A stretch of 64,000 nt of DNA from Haemophilus massiliensis (GTDB taxonomy: Bacteria > Pseudomonadota > Gammaproteobacteria > Enterobacterales > Pasteurellaceae): contig LM994632.1 in assembly GCA_000752995.2 (NCBI GenBank), positions 50,037-114,036 of the forward strand. Direction: 5' to 3'. Position numbers and translations under genes: made by a program. Position 1 is the first letter of the stretch. Each line of letters begins with the position of its first letter. The notes under the pieces are model-generated. The model saw only the letters and a list, made by a program, of their open reading frames with translations. It searched no databases and was not told the origin of the DNA. This document shows, piece by piece, positions 35,027 through 43,911 of the stretch.

Positions 35027-35983
35027 TTAGCTGCCTTTTTTACGCCGTTTCAGGGTATCCAACAAAACGGCGACAACAATGATCAGACCTTTGACGATTT
35101 GCTGCCAGTACGGATCGACACCCAACATATTCAGCCCCTTGTTGGTCGTACCGATAATGAGCGCACCGATAACACACATCGGAATTGTGCCAAAACCGCC
35201 GCTTAACGATACGCCGCCAATCACTGCCGCCGCGATAGCATCCAGTTCCCACGCCAGACCGTAAGAAGGGTTGCCTGCGTAAGTTCTTGCAGCCAGTAAG
35301 GCGCCAGCAAGGCCAGAGAGTGCGCCTGCCAGCGTATAGACCCAGATAAGCGTTCTGGTAGTATTGATCCCGCAGATTTTAGCCGCATTTAAATTACCGC
35401 CGACGGCATAAACATGACGACCAAAGGTTGAACGGCTGAGCAATATATGCGAACCGATAACAATTAAAATATACAAAATAACTAGACCGGGTAAGCCGAA
35501 AACATTCACATCCGCAATCCAAGTAAACGCTTCTGATGAGGCATCAATCGGACGACCGTCCGAATAAAGCTGTGCTGCGCCGCGGGCAATGATCATCATA
35601 CCAAGCGTGGCAATAAACGGCGGAATATTACCTAATGCGGTTAGACCGCCGTTAATCGCCCCCATCAATGCCCCCAACGCCAATGAAATGGCAAAGGCAA
35701 GAATCGCAGCGCTAACGGCATCACCGCCGGTGACGATAGACGCGGAAACGACGGCGGTCAGCGCCACCATTGAACCGGAAGATAAATCAATACCGGTTGT
35801 AATGATTGCAAAAGTCACCCCAATTGCAATAATGCCGAACATCGATACCTGTTCAATAATACTCCACACGGTACGAGCCGAGAAGAAACCGTCGATCGAA
35901 ACGGATAAAACCAGAAATAAGCCTATCAGGATAAAAATCATTCCGTAAGCATTAATTATTTTTTTCAACGTGGCGTTTGACAT
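35027..35983 (-). CDS. Sugar ABC transporter permease (RbsC type)
   Basis: About 318 residues, ~8-10 hydrophobic segments, of the ribose-type (CUT2) permease family. Signatures: GIDLSSGSMVALTAVV near residue 55, GGLTALGNIPPFIATLG near residue 105 and AAAVIGGVSLSGGFGT near residue 240. The real start is ATG 35983 behind GAGGT; the frame runs 25 residues further upstream. It forms the channel for the importer with the ATPase and binding protein genes upstream. In an inositol cluster, myo-inositol is the expected cargo (as for the IatP/IbpA-type systems). Confidence 0.92.
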   Translation of the reverse strand: MSNATLKKIINAYGMIFILIGLFLVLSVSIDGFFSARTVWSIIEQVSMFGIIAIGVTFAIITTGIDLSSGSMVALTAVVSASIVTGGDAVSAAILAFAISLALGALMGAINGGLTALGNIPPFIATLGMMIIARGAAQLYSDGRPIDASSEAFTWIADVNVFGLPGLVILYILIVIGSHILLSRSTFGRHVYAVGGNLNAAKICGINTTRTLIWVYTLAGALSGLAGALLAARTYAGNPSYGLAWELDAIAAAVIGGVSLSGGFGTIPMCVIGALIIGTTNKGLNMLGVDPYWQQIVKGLIIVVAVLLDTLKRRKKGS

Positions 35984-36032
35984 AATACATACCTCATTCA
36001 TTATTCTGAGACAAATTTTTGTGTTTGGGTAA

Positions 36033-37550
36033 TTATTGACGTGCAAGTCCCGACGCAAATTCCAACACCCGTTCCTGAGTTAATTCCTGATGCGGAATAA
36101 TACCTACCTGACAGCCTTCATGCATAACCATGACCCGGTCACTCATTGAGAGCAGCTCCAGCATATCGGAGGTTATCATAATGATGGTTTTGCCTTGTTT
36201 TGACAGTTCAACCATTAATTTATAAAGCTCGGCTTTTGCGCCGACATCAATACCTTTGGTCGGTTCATCCAGAATAAGAATATCTGGCTCCAGCAACAAC
36301 CAACGGGCAAGCAAGACTTTTTGCTGATTGCCGCCGGATAAATTATTGGTGATAACATCTACATTAGGCGCTTTAATTTTCAGTTTATTTTTCTGCTCAT
36401 ATGCCGTTTCAGCGGCACGAGTAACCGAAAGCAGAAAATTTTCCAGATACGGGGACATTTTCGGCATAATCATATTGTCAGTAATGCTGAGATTGAGAAA
36501 CAATCCCGTGAGTTTGCGGTCTTCCGTAACAAAACCGATTTTATATTTCATCGCATCCAGTGGATTATGGATTTCCGCTTTTTTCCCGTGAATGTAAATG
36601 TCTCCGCTGTCGGCAGGTTTATAACCAAATAACCCTTCCACAATTTCCGAACGTCCGGCCCCTACAAGTCCGGCAATACCGAATATTTCTCCTTTACGAA
36701 CTTTAAAGTTGATATTCTGATATTTATCGGCACGGGTAAAATTTTTAACTTCAATAACGGTTTCATCGGGCAGTGGAAAACGTTCACGCTGAAACATTTC
36801 GGACATGTCACGACCGACCATCATGGCGATTAGCTCGTCTTTCGTCACAGCTTTAGCCAGTTTTGTACCCACATACTGACCGTCGCGAATAACCGTAATT
36901 TCGTCGGCGACTTTGAATACTTCATCCAATTTATGAGAGATAAAGATAATGGCAATGCCGCGTTGTTTTACGGTATCAATGATTCTGTATAACTGCTCTA
37001 CTTCATTTTCAGTGAGAGCCGTTGTCGGTTCGTCCATAATAATCACTTTGGCATCGTTAGATACCGCCGTCGCAATAGCTACCAGCTGCGCTCTTGCAAC
37101 GGAAACATCCGACATTTTGACGGTAACGTCCATGGGAACCCCAAGATCCTGTAAAATAGCAGCTGCCTTACGATCCATTTCTTTCTGGTTTAAAAAGAAT
37201 CTGCCGGTAGTGAGTTCCCGACCTAAATAAAAGTTATCAGCAATTGTTAGATTCGCCGCCGGTGAAATTTCCTGCGGTACCATAGTGAGTCCGTTGCGAA
37301 TAGCGTCAATCGCGCGATTTGGCTTGAATGGCTTTTCATCCAGAATTAATTCGCCACCCTCATCCGGCGTGTAAATACCGTACAAAATTTTCATCAAGGT
37401 GGATTTACCCGCGCCGTTTTCCCCCATTAATGCGTGGATACTGCCGCGTTTAACCTTGAGATTAATGCCATTTAATGCTTTGACTCCCGGAAATGTTTTA
37501 GACACATTGCGCATTTCTAAAATATAAGGGGAACGATTTGAATCATTCAT
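36033..37550 (-). CDS. Sugar ABC transporter ATPase (RbsA type)
   Basis: About 505 residues with two ATPase halves, as in CUT2 importers. The first half has Walker A GENGAGKST near residue 42 and Walker B IIMDEPTTAL. The second has the signature LSGGNQQKV near residue 400 and ILDEPTKGIDVG; its Walker A is degenerate (GLVGAGRSE), as is usual. The start is the ATG at 37550 behind GGAG; the frame extends 45 residues upstream without homology. It energises inositol uptake with the neighbouring permease. Confidence 0.93.
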   Translation of the reverse strand: MNDSNRSPYILEMRNVSKTFPGVKALNGINLKVKRGSIHALMGENGAGKSTLMKILYGIYTPDEGGELILDEKPFKPNRAIDAIRNGLTMVPQEISPAANLTIADNFYLGRELTTGRFFLNQKEMDRKAAAILQDLGVPMDVTVKMSDVSVARAQLVAIATAVSNDAKVIIMDEPTTALTENEVEQLYRIIDTVKQRGIAIIFISHKLDEVFKVADEITVIRDGQYVGTKLAKAVTKDELIAMMVGRDMSEMFQRERFPLPDETVIEVKNFTRADKYQNINFKVRKGEIFGIAGLVGAGRSEIVEGLFGYKPADSGDIYIHGKKAEIHNPLDAMKYKIGFVTEDRKLTGLFLNLSITDNMIMPKMSPYLENFLLSVTRAAETAYEQKNKLKIKAPNVDVITNNLSGGNQQKVLLARWLLLEPDILILDEPTKGIDVGAKAELYKLMVELSKQGKTIIMITSDMLELLSMSDRVMVMHEGCQVGIIPHQELTQERVLEFASGLARQ

Positions 37551-37691
37551 CTGTAACTCCTTAATTCCGTACCGAAAAAGGCTTAGGACTGCCATTTCCG
37601 AGCCGGGCTTTAAAGTGCGGTTGTTTTTTGGGTAGTTTTGGTCAGGCGATGGGCAAGATAAACAGCACATCGCCCTGGGAATCAAACAATA

Positions 37692-38627
37692 TTATTTATA
37701 TCTGGCCTGATATTCTTCCTTTTTATCCGGTGTAACCAACTCGAACGGCACCCATTTGATTGCCGGCACCTGTTCGCCTTTAGCCGCCAGATAGGCTACC
37801 TCGGCACCTGTGGCACCTTGCCCCTGAGCAGATTGAAATACCGTGGCGTCCAAACCTTTACCCAAATACTCTAGCGCATCCGGTGTCGCATCCAAACCAA
37901 CAATGGTAATATCCTCATCCTTAACACCCAACTTACGACTGGCCAGAATAGCGCCAATCGCCATTTCATCGTTGTTGCTGACAATCACATTGAGACCCTT
38001 ATGAGCGGCTAACAGGTTCTCCGCAATTTCCAGACCTTTAGCGCGATCCCATTTTCCTTCCTGCTCGGTTAACACTTTAATGTTATTGTGCTGAGCAAAA
38101 ACCTCCTTGTTACCCTGAGTACGTTTTGTCGTCGCGTCCAACCCCAGCACACCCATTAAAATAATTGCCTGCGCATCTTTGCCGTTCAACGCATTAACAA
38201 TATAGTTGGCCTGAATCCGACCGCCCTCAATTTCATCGGAACCGACATAACTGGTGACATATTGCATATCGTCATCATGTGGTTTACGGTTCACGATAAC
38301 TAGCGGTATTCCGGCTTTTTTCGCTTTGCGCCCGATCACTTTGATGATATTGGGATCAGTCGGAACCACTAATAAAGCATCGACTTTCTGATCAATAAAA
38401 GTTTCTACATCATTTAACAGGCGGGCGGGATCACTATTGGCATCGGATAATTTGATCTCGACATCATCATGTTTGGCATCAAAATCACGAATGGAATCCT
38501 GCAAATAGGTTTGCCATTTATCAGCAAAAGAAACCATCGGTGCACCGATAACAATATTTTTTGCCGTTACAGTCTGAGAGGTTAATAACAGACCGCCGCA
38601 TAACATGGCTAATAATGCTTTTTTCAT
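37692..38627 (-). CDS. Periplasmic sugar-binding protein of the inositol ABC importer
   Basis: About 311 residues. A signal peptide (MKKALLAMLCGGLLL, cleavage likely after TVTA) precedes a type I periplasmic-binding fold with VIGAPMVSFADKWQTYL, DALLVVPTDPNII near residue 80 and IVSNNDEMAIGAI near residue 220. The start ATG 38627 follows AGGAG. It is first in the binding protein-ATPase-permease order typical of inositol and ribose importers. A candidate IolR operator and CRP-like site are upstream. Ligand myo-inositol is inferred from the cluster. Confidence 0.9.
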   Translation of the reverse strand: MKKALLAMLCGGLLLTSQTVTAKNIVIGAPMVSFADKWQTYLQDSIRDFDAKHDDVEIKLSDANSDPARLLNDVETFIDQKVDALLVVPTDPNIIKVIGRKAKKAGIPLVIVNRKPHDDDMQYVTSYVGSDEIEGGRIQANYIVNALNGKDAQAIILMGVLGLDATTKRTQGNKEVFAQHNNIKVLTEQEGKWDRAKGLEIAENLLAAHKGLNVIVSNNDEMAIGAILASRKLGVKDEDITIVGLDATPDALEYLGKGLDATVFQSAQGQGATGAEVAYLAAKGEQVPAIKWVPFELVTPDKKEEYQARYK

Positions 38628-38698
38628 AATGTTGCTCCTGTCAGAGTAAGTTGAAATATAACATCCTGATGATACCGCTATATGCACAAGGAGGTTTT

Positions 38699-38714
38699 GT
38701 GAATGTAAATTTCA
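38699..38714. promoter_or_regulatory. Candidate IolR operator upstream of the ABC importer
   Basis: GTGAA-N6-TTTCA: perfect right half of the recurrent motif, weaker left half. A CRP-like TGTGA-N6-TCTTA lies upstream at 38796-38811. Confidence 0.4.
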
Positions 38715-38795
38715 AAACAAGATAAATTAGAACAAAATATCTGAAATCATGTATAGCATTAAGCCGAAAGTCCTGCAATTATGAAGTTAAGAAAG

Positions 38796-38811
38796 TGTGA
38801 AATAGATCTTA
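38796..38811. promoter_or_regulatory. Candidate CRP site upstream of the ABC importer
   Basis: TGTGA-N6-TCTTA: perfect left half, three of five in the right half. The same TGTGA/TCTTA pairing occurs before iolC at 43792. Confidence 0.4.
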
Positions 38812-38855
38812 TTTTAGAAATAATTTTCTGTTAATAATTTTTTTAGAATGAATAA

Positions 38856-38888
38856 ATCATAAAAAGCGCCGAACAGTAGCCGACGCTC
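38856..38888 (-). terminator. Terminator after the second inositol dehydrogenase gene
   Basis: Hairpin pairing AGCGTCGG with CGGCGCT on the minus strand (one G-U pair), followed by TTTTTATG, just past the stop codon at 38904. Confidence 0.65.
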
Positions 38889-38903
38889 ATCATATGAGAA
38901 ACA

Positions 38904-40043
38904 TTAAAGAATATCACTGACCTCAATCCAACATTTCCGCTTACAGGACAAGGCTATCGCGTCAAGTACTCTTGAAACCTTAAACCCTTCTTCAAAATCA
39001 GGGTATATAGTCTGATCATTTGCCAGACCGTTAATGAGGTCACGAATTTCAACGGTTTTTTGATCATTAAAACCAATGCCATGACCGGCACTGACACAAA
39101 AATTTTTATAATCCGGGTGCAGCGGTCCGGTCAGAATCGTTTTAAATCCCTGTCTTGCCGGATCATCATCATGCAAATAAAGCTGTAATTCCGCCATTCG
39201 CTCTTGGGTGTAACTGATAGCGCCTTTCGTGCCGGTAACCACATAACTTAATCCCATCTTGCGTCCACAAGCGATTCGTGAGGTTTCAATTGTTCCCATG
39301 CAACCATTGGCAAAACGCACAAGTGCAGTCGCCTGATCCTCATTTTCTACATTAAGCCGCTCTTTCAGGTTATGTGGATTCGGACGGGTTTTGATCACAG
39401 TTTCCATATCACCGATGACTTTTTCAATGTCACTGCCAACCAAATACTGGGACATTTGTACAATATGCGCGGCCAGATCACCTAATGCGCCCAATCCGGC
39501 TTTGGCTTTAATACAATGCCAATCAAGTGCGGTATTTTTATCGGCAAGATAATCTTCATTATGAGTACCGTAAAAATGTACGATCTCACCGATTTCGCCA
39601 CGAGCGATAATTTCACGCGCCAGCTGTGTAGTCGGGTTTTTAATATAATTAAAACCAACCAGTGTTTTTACTCCCGCTTCTCGCGCGGCATCGTACATGA
39701 TTTTGGCATCAGCTGCGGTTAATGCCAGTGGCTTTTCAGCATAAACATGCTTACCTGCGGCAATGGCGGCAAGTGCGATTTCTTTGTGCAGAAAATTCGG
39801 CGTACAAATATCTACAACATCGACATCAGGATCGTTAACAACATCCTGCCAGTTTCCAGTGGAACGACTGAAACCGAATTCTAATGCTTTTTGTGCGGCA
39901 AGCTCCGGTGTTACTTCGGCAAGATATTCCAGTTTCAATTCTGCGTCCAAAGGAAATACGGTCGGCGCCTGAGCATATGCGATAGCGTGGCAGCGTCCGA
40001 TATAACCGGTACCGATTAATCCGACTCTGATTTTTTTCATCAT
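38904..40043 (-). CDS. Gfo/Idh/MocA dehydrogenase, probable inositol-isomer dehydrogenase
   Basis: A 379-residue NAD(P)-dependent oxidoreductase. RVGLIGTGYIGRCHA is the Rossmann motif. VYAEKPLALTAADA near residue 100 holds the catalytic lysine, and GALGDLAAHIVQMSQYLVG near residue 185 the active-site block. It is distinct from iolG and the gene at 31802. Such extra dehydrogenases in iol clusters (IolX, IolW type) oxidise scyllo-inositol or other stereoisomers, the likely role here. The start is the first of two adjacent ATGs behind AGGAGG. It follows iolA by 66 bases. Confidence 0.82.
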   Translation of the reverse strand: MMKKIRVGLIGTGYIGRCHAIAYAQAPTVFPLDAELKLEYLAEVTPELAAQKALEFGFSRSTGNWQDVVNDPDVDVVDICTPNFLHKEIALAAIAAGKHVYAEKPLALTAADAKIMYDAAREAGVKTLVGFNYIKNPTTQLAREIIARGEIGEIVHFYGTHNEDYLADKNTALDWHCIKAKAGLGALGDLAAHIVQMSQYLVGSDIEKVIGDMETVIKTRPNPHNLKERLNVENEDQATALVRFANGCMGTIETSRIACGRKMGLSYVVTGTKGAISYTQERMAELQLYLHDDDPARQGFKTILTGPLHPDYKNFCVSAGHGIGFNDQKTVEIRDLINGLANDQTIYPDFEEGFKVSRVLDAIALSCKRKCWIEVSDIL

Positions 40044-40109
40044 TAATTCCTCCTGTCTTTGCACACAGAAAAGAGAGCCGCAGCCCTCTTTTTATACTTA
40101 ACGGTAAAT

Positions 40110-41618
40110 TTATAATGTAGGCATACTGAACGCAGCTTGAGTGTTCATGTCAATATCCGGCCAGCGCGTTGTGACCGTTTTCATTTTGGTGTAGAAACGA
40201 ACGCCATCCGGACCATAAACATTTAACGCACCGTATGCGGATTGTTTCCAACCGCCGAAACAATGGAATGCCATTGGTACCGGAATCGGTATATTGACAC
40301 CGACCATACCGGCTTGTACCCGATATGTGAATTCTCGTGCGGCCGCACCATTATTGGTGAAAATTGCACTGCCGTTGCCAAATGGATGTTCATTGATTAA
40401 TGTCATGGCTTCTTCAAAATTTTTCGCCCGCACAATACCGAGAACCGGCCCGAAAATCTCTTCCTTATAAATTACCATGTCCGGCGTGACGTGATCGAAT
40501 AGGCAAGGTCCGATATAAAAACCATTTTCATAGCCGGTCGGTTTTTTACCTCGACCGTCAACTACTAAAGTGGCACCTTCTTCAACCCCCTTATTGACAT
40601 AATTGGTAACATTGTTTAAATGCTGCTGACTGATTAATGGGCCGAAATCCATTTCTTCCTCACCATCCTTCGGCATGCCCGGTCCGAAACGCAGCGTTTC
40701 CACTCTCGGTTTAAGTGCCGCCACCAATTTATCGGCTGTTTCATCATCAATGGTGACTGCAATCGGCAATGCCATACAACGCTCGCCCGCCGCACCAAAT
40801 GCAGCACCCAACAATGCGTTAGCGGTAGCATCAATATCCGCGTCAGGCATGACTAAGCCGTGATTTTTTGCCGCGCCTAGTGCTTGAACCCGTTTGCCAT
40901 ATTCAGAACCGACTTTATGCACATATTCCGCTGCGACGGACGAACCAACAAAGCTCACCGCTTTTACACGAGGATCGCGTAATAAAATTTCGTTATCATG
41001 GCGATCACCATGTACGACATTAAAGACACCGTCAGGTAATCCCGCTTCTTTTAATAGTTCAGCTAATCGTATTGATAATGACGGATCCGCTTTAGCCGGT
41101 TTTAAAATAAAGGTATTACCACAAGCAAGTGCGATAGGGAACATCCACATCGGTACCATAGCAGGAAAATTGAACGGCGTGATACCCACACAAACGCCCA
41201 ACGGCTGCATTGCCGAGTGAATATCAATACCGTGACCGGCTTGTTCTGAGAATTCACCTTTCAACAAATGTGGAATACCGCAGGCAAATTCCACAACTTC
41301 CAAACCGCGGGTCAATTCACCTTTCGCATCAGAGAAAGTTTTACCATGCTCCTGAGTAATAATTTGGGCCAAGCTATCCCAATCTCGTTGTAATAATTCT
41401 TTAAATTTAAATAATATACGGGCACGGCGTAATGGTGAGGTCGCCGCCCAAGCAGGGAATGCTTTCTGCGCGATATCTGTCGCTTCCAAAACTTCATCCG
41501 GGGTACTCATTCTGACCTGACGGATTTGTTCGCCGGTTGCTGGATTAAAGATAGGCCAGACTTTTTCACCCCGGCTTTCCACTTGTTTTCCATTAATAAA
41601 ATTTAAAACAGTTTCCAT
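40110..41618 (-). CDS. iolA: Methylmalonate/malonate-semialdehyde dehydrogenase (acylating)
   Basis: A 502-residue aldehyde dehydrogenase that converts malonate semialdehyde to acetyl-CoA and CO2, the last step of inositol breakdown. Key parts: FNFPAMVPMWMFPIA near residue 150, the GSSVAAEYVH NAD region near residue 227 and the catalytic cysteine in GAAGERCMALP near residue 283; EEIFGPVLGIV follows. The IolA/MmsA C-terminus GVRFYTKMKTVTTRWP is present. Start ATG 41618 follows GGAG. It is divergent from iolB with two IolR-like repeats and a CRP-like site between. Confidence 0.93.
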   Translation of the reverse strand: METVLNFINGKQVESRGEKVWPIFNPATGEQIRQVRMSTPDEVLEATDIAQKAFPAWAATSPLRRARILFKFKELLQRDWDSLAQIITQEHGKTFSDAKGELTRGLEVVEFACGIPHLLKGEFSEQAGHGIDIHSAMQPLGVCVGITPFNFPAMVPMWMFPIALACGNTFILKPAKADPSLSIRLAELLKEAGLPDGVFNVVHGDRHDNEILLRDPRVKAVSFVGSSVAAEYVHKVGSEYGKRVQALGAAKNHGLVMPDADIDATANALLGAAFGAAGERCMALPIAVTIDDETADKLVAALKPRVETLRFGPGMPKDGEEEMDFGPLISQQHLNNVTNYVNKGVEEGATLVVDGRGKKPTGYENGFYIGPCLFDHVTPDMVIYKEEIFGPVLGIVRAKNFEEAMTLINEHPFGNGSAIFTNNGAAAREFTYRVQAGMVGVNIPIPVPMAFHCFGGWKQSAYGALNVYGPDGVRFYTKMKTVTTRWPDIDMNTQAAFSMPTL

Positions 41619-41689
41619 TTTTTACTCCATAATGTCATTGAGATAAATGATTAAGTCGTATAATTTTCAGTATGATTAGATTAAAATAA

Positions 41690-41705
41690 TGAAATAAATT
41701 TTTCA
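41690..41705. promoter_or_regulatory. Candidate IolR operator 1, iolA-iolB gap
   Basis: TGAAA-N6-TTTCA, exact match to the recurrent inverted repeat. It is the site nearer to iolA. Confidence 0.55.
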
Positions 41706-41725
41706 ATTCTGTTTTTTAACTCATT

Positions 41726-41741
41726 TGAAATAAATATTTCA
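41726..41741. promoter_or_regulatory. Candidate IolR operator 2, iolA-iolB gap
   Basis: TGAAA-N6-TTTCA, second exact copy, starting 36 bases after the first. A CRP-like site begins four bases later. Confidence 0.55.
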
Positions 41742-41744
41742 TTT

Positions 41745-41760
41745 TGTGATCTGGGTCGGA
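41745..41760. promoter_or_regulatory. Candidate CRP site, iolA-iolB gap
   Basis: TGTGA-N6-TCGGA: perfect left half, three of five in the right half, immediately after IolR-like operator 2. Confidence 0.4.
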
Positions 41761-41849
41761 TATTTGAGATCTTTTTCTGCTTAAGCTCGACCAAGTGCGG
41801 TATGATTTTATTGCAAAATTATCTTAAATAATGATGAATGGAGGTTAGT

Positions 41850-42677
41850 GTGAGTTATTTACTGTCTAAATCAGCAAAAAATCACCCGGCATCGAACGGA
41901 CAAGTGCAAAAAATCACTCCCGAAAGTGCGGGATGGGAATACGTAGGCTTTGAAATGTTTCATTTACAACCGGGCCAAATTTTACATTTCGCCACAGAAA
42001 ATACGGAAGTGTGTTTTGTGCTAATTGCCGGACAGGCAACAATCTCTGCCGGTGGAAAAACATTTGCAAATATCGGTAATCGAACATCGCCGTTTGAACG
42101 TATTCCGCCTTATTCAGTCTATGTGCCGCATGATCAAAATGTGCAAATCAACGCAGAAACCTATCTGGAACTTGCCGTATGCCGAGCCCCGAGTAACGGC
42201 AATCTACCGGTACGATTAATCGCGCCGGAACAGGTTGGCGTGGAACAGCGCGGTTTCGGTAACAATAAGCGCTTGGTGCACAATATCCTGCCAGAAACAG
42301 AAACGGCCGATGCATTATTGGTAGTGGAAGTCTTTACCGATGAGGGAAACACCAGTTCTTATCCGAGCCATAAACATGATCAGAAAAATAGTGAAACAGA
42401 AACCTATCTGGAAGAAACCTATTACCATCGATTTGATCCACCGCAAGGGTTCTGCTTACAGCGCGTTTATACCGATGATCGTGCATTGGACGAATGTATG
42501 GCGGTATATGACGGCGATGTGGTACAAGTGCCGAAAGGCTATCATCCAGTCGCCACCATTGCGGGTTATGACAATTATTATCTTAACGTAATGGCGGGAC
42601 CTGTGCGTAAATGGCGTTTCACTTGGGAAGAAGACCACCAATGGATTAACACGCGGCAGTACGCAGATAAATTCTAA
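41850..42677 (+). CDS. iolB: 5-Deoxy-glucuronate isomerase
   Basis: About 275 residues, bicupin family, converting 5-deoxy-glucuronate to 5-dehydro-2-deoxy-gluconate. Family blocks: GWEYVGFEMFHLQPGQ near residue 30, YPSHKHDQKN near residue 175 (metal-binding histidines), EETYYHRFDPPQGF and VPKGYHPV near the end. An ATG at 41838 opens the frame four codons earlier, but a GTG at 41850 has GGAGG five bases before it and gives the normal family N-terminus, so I prefer it. It ends at an inverted-uptake-signal terminator. Confidence 0.92.
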   Translation: MSYLLSKSAKNHPASNGQVQKITPESAGWEYVGFEMFHLQPGQILHFATENTEVCFVLIAGQATISAGGKTFANIGNRTSPFERIPPYSVYVPHDQNVQINAETYLELAVCRAPSNGNLPVRLIAPEQVGVEQRGFGNNKRLVHNILPETETADALLVVEVFTDEGNTSSYPSHKHDQKNSETETYLEETYYHRFDPPQGFCLQRVYTDDRALDECMAVYDGDVVQVPKGYHPVATIAGYDNYYLNVMAGPVRKWRFTWEEDHQWINTRQYADKF

Positions 42678-42695
42678 TTAAAAATATAAGCCTTT

Positions 42696-42724
42696 AAAAG
42701 TGCGGTAAAATTGACCGCACTTTT
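42696..42724. terminator. Inverted uptake-signal terminator between iolB and iolR
   Basis: AAAAGTGCGGT, seven bases, then ACCGCACTTTT: two uptake signal sequences in opposite orientation forming an 11-base perfect stem with a T-run at each end. This is the known Pasteurellaceae arrangement and should serve both convergent genes. Confidence 0.9.
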
Positions 42725-42755
42725 GCTGTTTTAGAAGAACGTCATCATTGAATTG

Positions 42756-43592
42756 CTAATTGATTTGCTGTTCTTTTTTCAATGCTAATGCAATTGCCAG
42801 TGTTTGAACTAATGTCATCGCAGCGCATTGGGATCGGAACCCGCGGGCCTGTGCTTCTTTGATGACGAATGACACGTCGCTGAATGTAATAAGCGGGCTG
42901 ATCTGGCTGTCAGTAATCGCTATCTGCTTAATTCCTTTCTGTGAGCTGGTATGCATAATTTCCAGCGTTTCCTTGGCATAAGGTGAAAAACTGATAGCGA
43001 CCACAACATCTCCCTCTTTTACCTGATTGAGCTGTTCGTCAAACATACCACCCAAACCGTTAATCACAAAAGAACGACAATCAAGATGATGCAGAGCATA
43101 ATCAAGATAACAGGCTACACTAAAAGAGCGTTTTAATCCGACAATGAAAATGTTGTGAGCATCATTTAGAATTTCCACCGCACTTTGTAGCTGTTCTGAT
43201 GAGGTTTGATTGGCAAGCTGCTGTAGAGCATGGCTGTTAGCTTGTGCAAAAATATTAAGAATGTCGCTCGGGCTTTCCTGACCGCCTTGTTCCGGCTCAA
43301 GCTGACGAAACACCTGTAATCTTTCCGTATAGCTGACAGTTTCTTCCATCAGGTTTTCACGGAATATTTGTTTCATTTCATTAAATCCGCTAAAGCCGAA
43401 AGCATTGGCAAAACGAATTAATGTTGAAGGCGGCACGCCCGCGCGTTCGGAAATAGTAGCAACCGTATCGAAAACAACGCTGTTATTATTATCCAGTACA
43501 TATTGTGCAACCTGTTTTAAACGCTTACTCAGGTTGTCATAGCGGGAGCGAATTTCATTCTGCAAATTAACCAACTGTGAATTTTCTTGCAT
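42756..43592 (-). CDS. iolR: RpiR-family transcriptional regulator IolR
   Basis: A 278-residue RpiR-type regulator. The N-terminal helix-turn-helix has TISERAGVPPSTLIRFANAF near residues 45-65. The C-terminal SIS sugar-phosphate domain has FIVGLKRSFSVACYLDYAL near residue 150 and VVVAISFSPYAKETLE near residue 200. It lies between iolB and iolC and is divergent from iolC. RpiR-type IolR repressors control inositol genes in enterobacteria and rhizobia, so this is the probable regulator of the TGAAA-N6-TTTCA sites; the inducer is usually a phosphorylated pathway intermediate. Confidence 0.88.
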   Translation of the reverse strand: MQENSQLVNLQNEIRSRYDNLSKRLKQVAQYVLDNNNSVVFDTVATISERAGVPPSTLIRFANAFGFSGFNEMKQIFRENLMEETVSYTERLQVFRQLEPEQGGQESPSDILNIFAQANSHALQQLANQTSSEQLQSAVEILNDAHNIFIVGLKRSFSVACYLDYALHHLDCRSFVINGLGGMFDEQLNQVKEGDVVVAISFSPYAKETLEIMHTSSQKGIKQIAITDSQISPLITFSDVSFVIKEAQARGFRSQCAAMTLVQTLAIALALKKEQQIN

Positions 43593-43716
43593 TTTTTACC
43601 TTATTCGATCACATTTAACGATTTTTATCTTCCAAATTATGATAGAAAAAAGGCTTTTTGGATAGTTATTTTATAAAAAATAAGCAATTTTCTTCTTTCC
43701 TTTCATATTGGAATTT

Positions 43717-43734
43717 ATGAAATATAAATTTCAT
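43717..43734. promoter_or_regulatory. Candidate IolR operator, iolR side
   Basis: ATGAAA-N6-TTTCAT, an exact and extended copy of the recurrent motif. Probably autoregulates iolR. Confidence 0.55.
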
Positions 43735-43834
43735 ATTTATTGTACGTAATCTTGCATAAAGGTGCTACTTTATGCAAAGGAAATTAACCTTTGTGATCCA
43801 GATCTTAAATGCAAATTTTATTCATTGACTTTTT

Positions 43835-43850
43835 TGGAATGTATGTTTCA
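43835..43850. promoter_or_regulatory. Candidate IolR operator overlapping the iolC promoter
   Basis: TGGAA-N6-TTTCA, one mismatch from the motif, overlapping the proposed -35 box of iolC. Confidence 0.5.
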
Positions 43851-43911
43851 ATTTATCTATAATTTATCAATATCAGTTACACGTGATTAATTTGTCACTA
43901 AGGAAAACAGA

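Larger units (their letters stand above)
43593..43911. promoter_or_regulatory. iolR-iolC divergent control region
   Basis: A 319-base gap. It holds two IolR-like inverted repeats (43717-43734 and 43835-43850), a CRP-like TGTGA-N6-TCTTA (43792-43807) and a candidate iolC promoter: -35 TTGGAA (43834-43839), 18-base spacer, -10 TATAAT (43858-43863). The second repeat overlaps the -35 and spacer, so binding there would block polymerase. Confidence 0.6.

Noticed and set aside
36033-37685. Upstream extension of the ABC ATPase frame to 37685
   Set aside because: The added 45 residues lack homology cues and a ribosome site, whereas the ATG at 37550 follows GGAG and gives the standard N-terminus.
40069-40092. 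AAAAGAG / CTCTTTT hairpin between iolA and the dehydrogenase gene as a terminator
   Set aside because: The stem is short and partly AT, and the two genes look co-directional and closely linked; evidence is too weak to call it.
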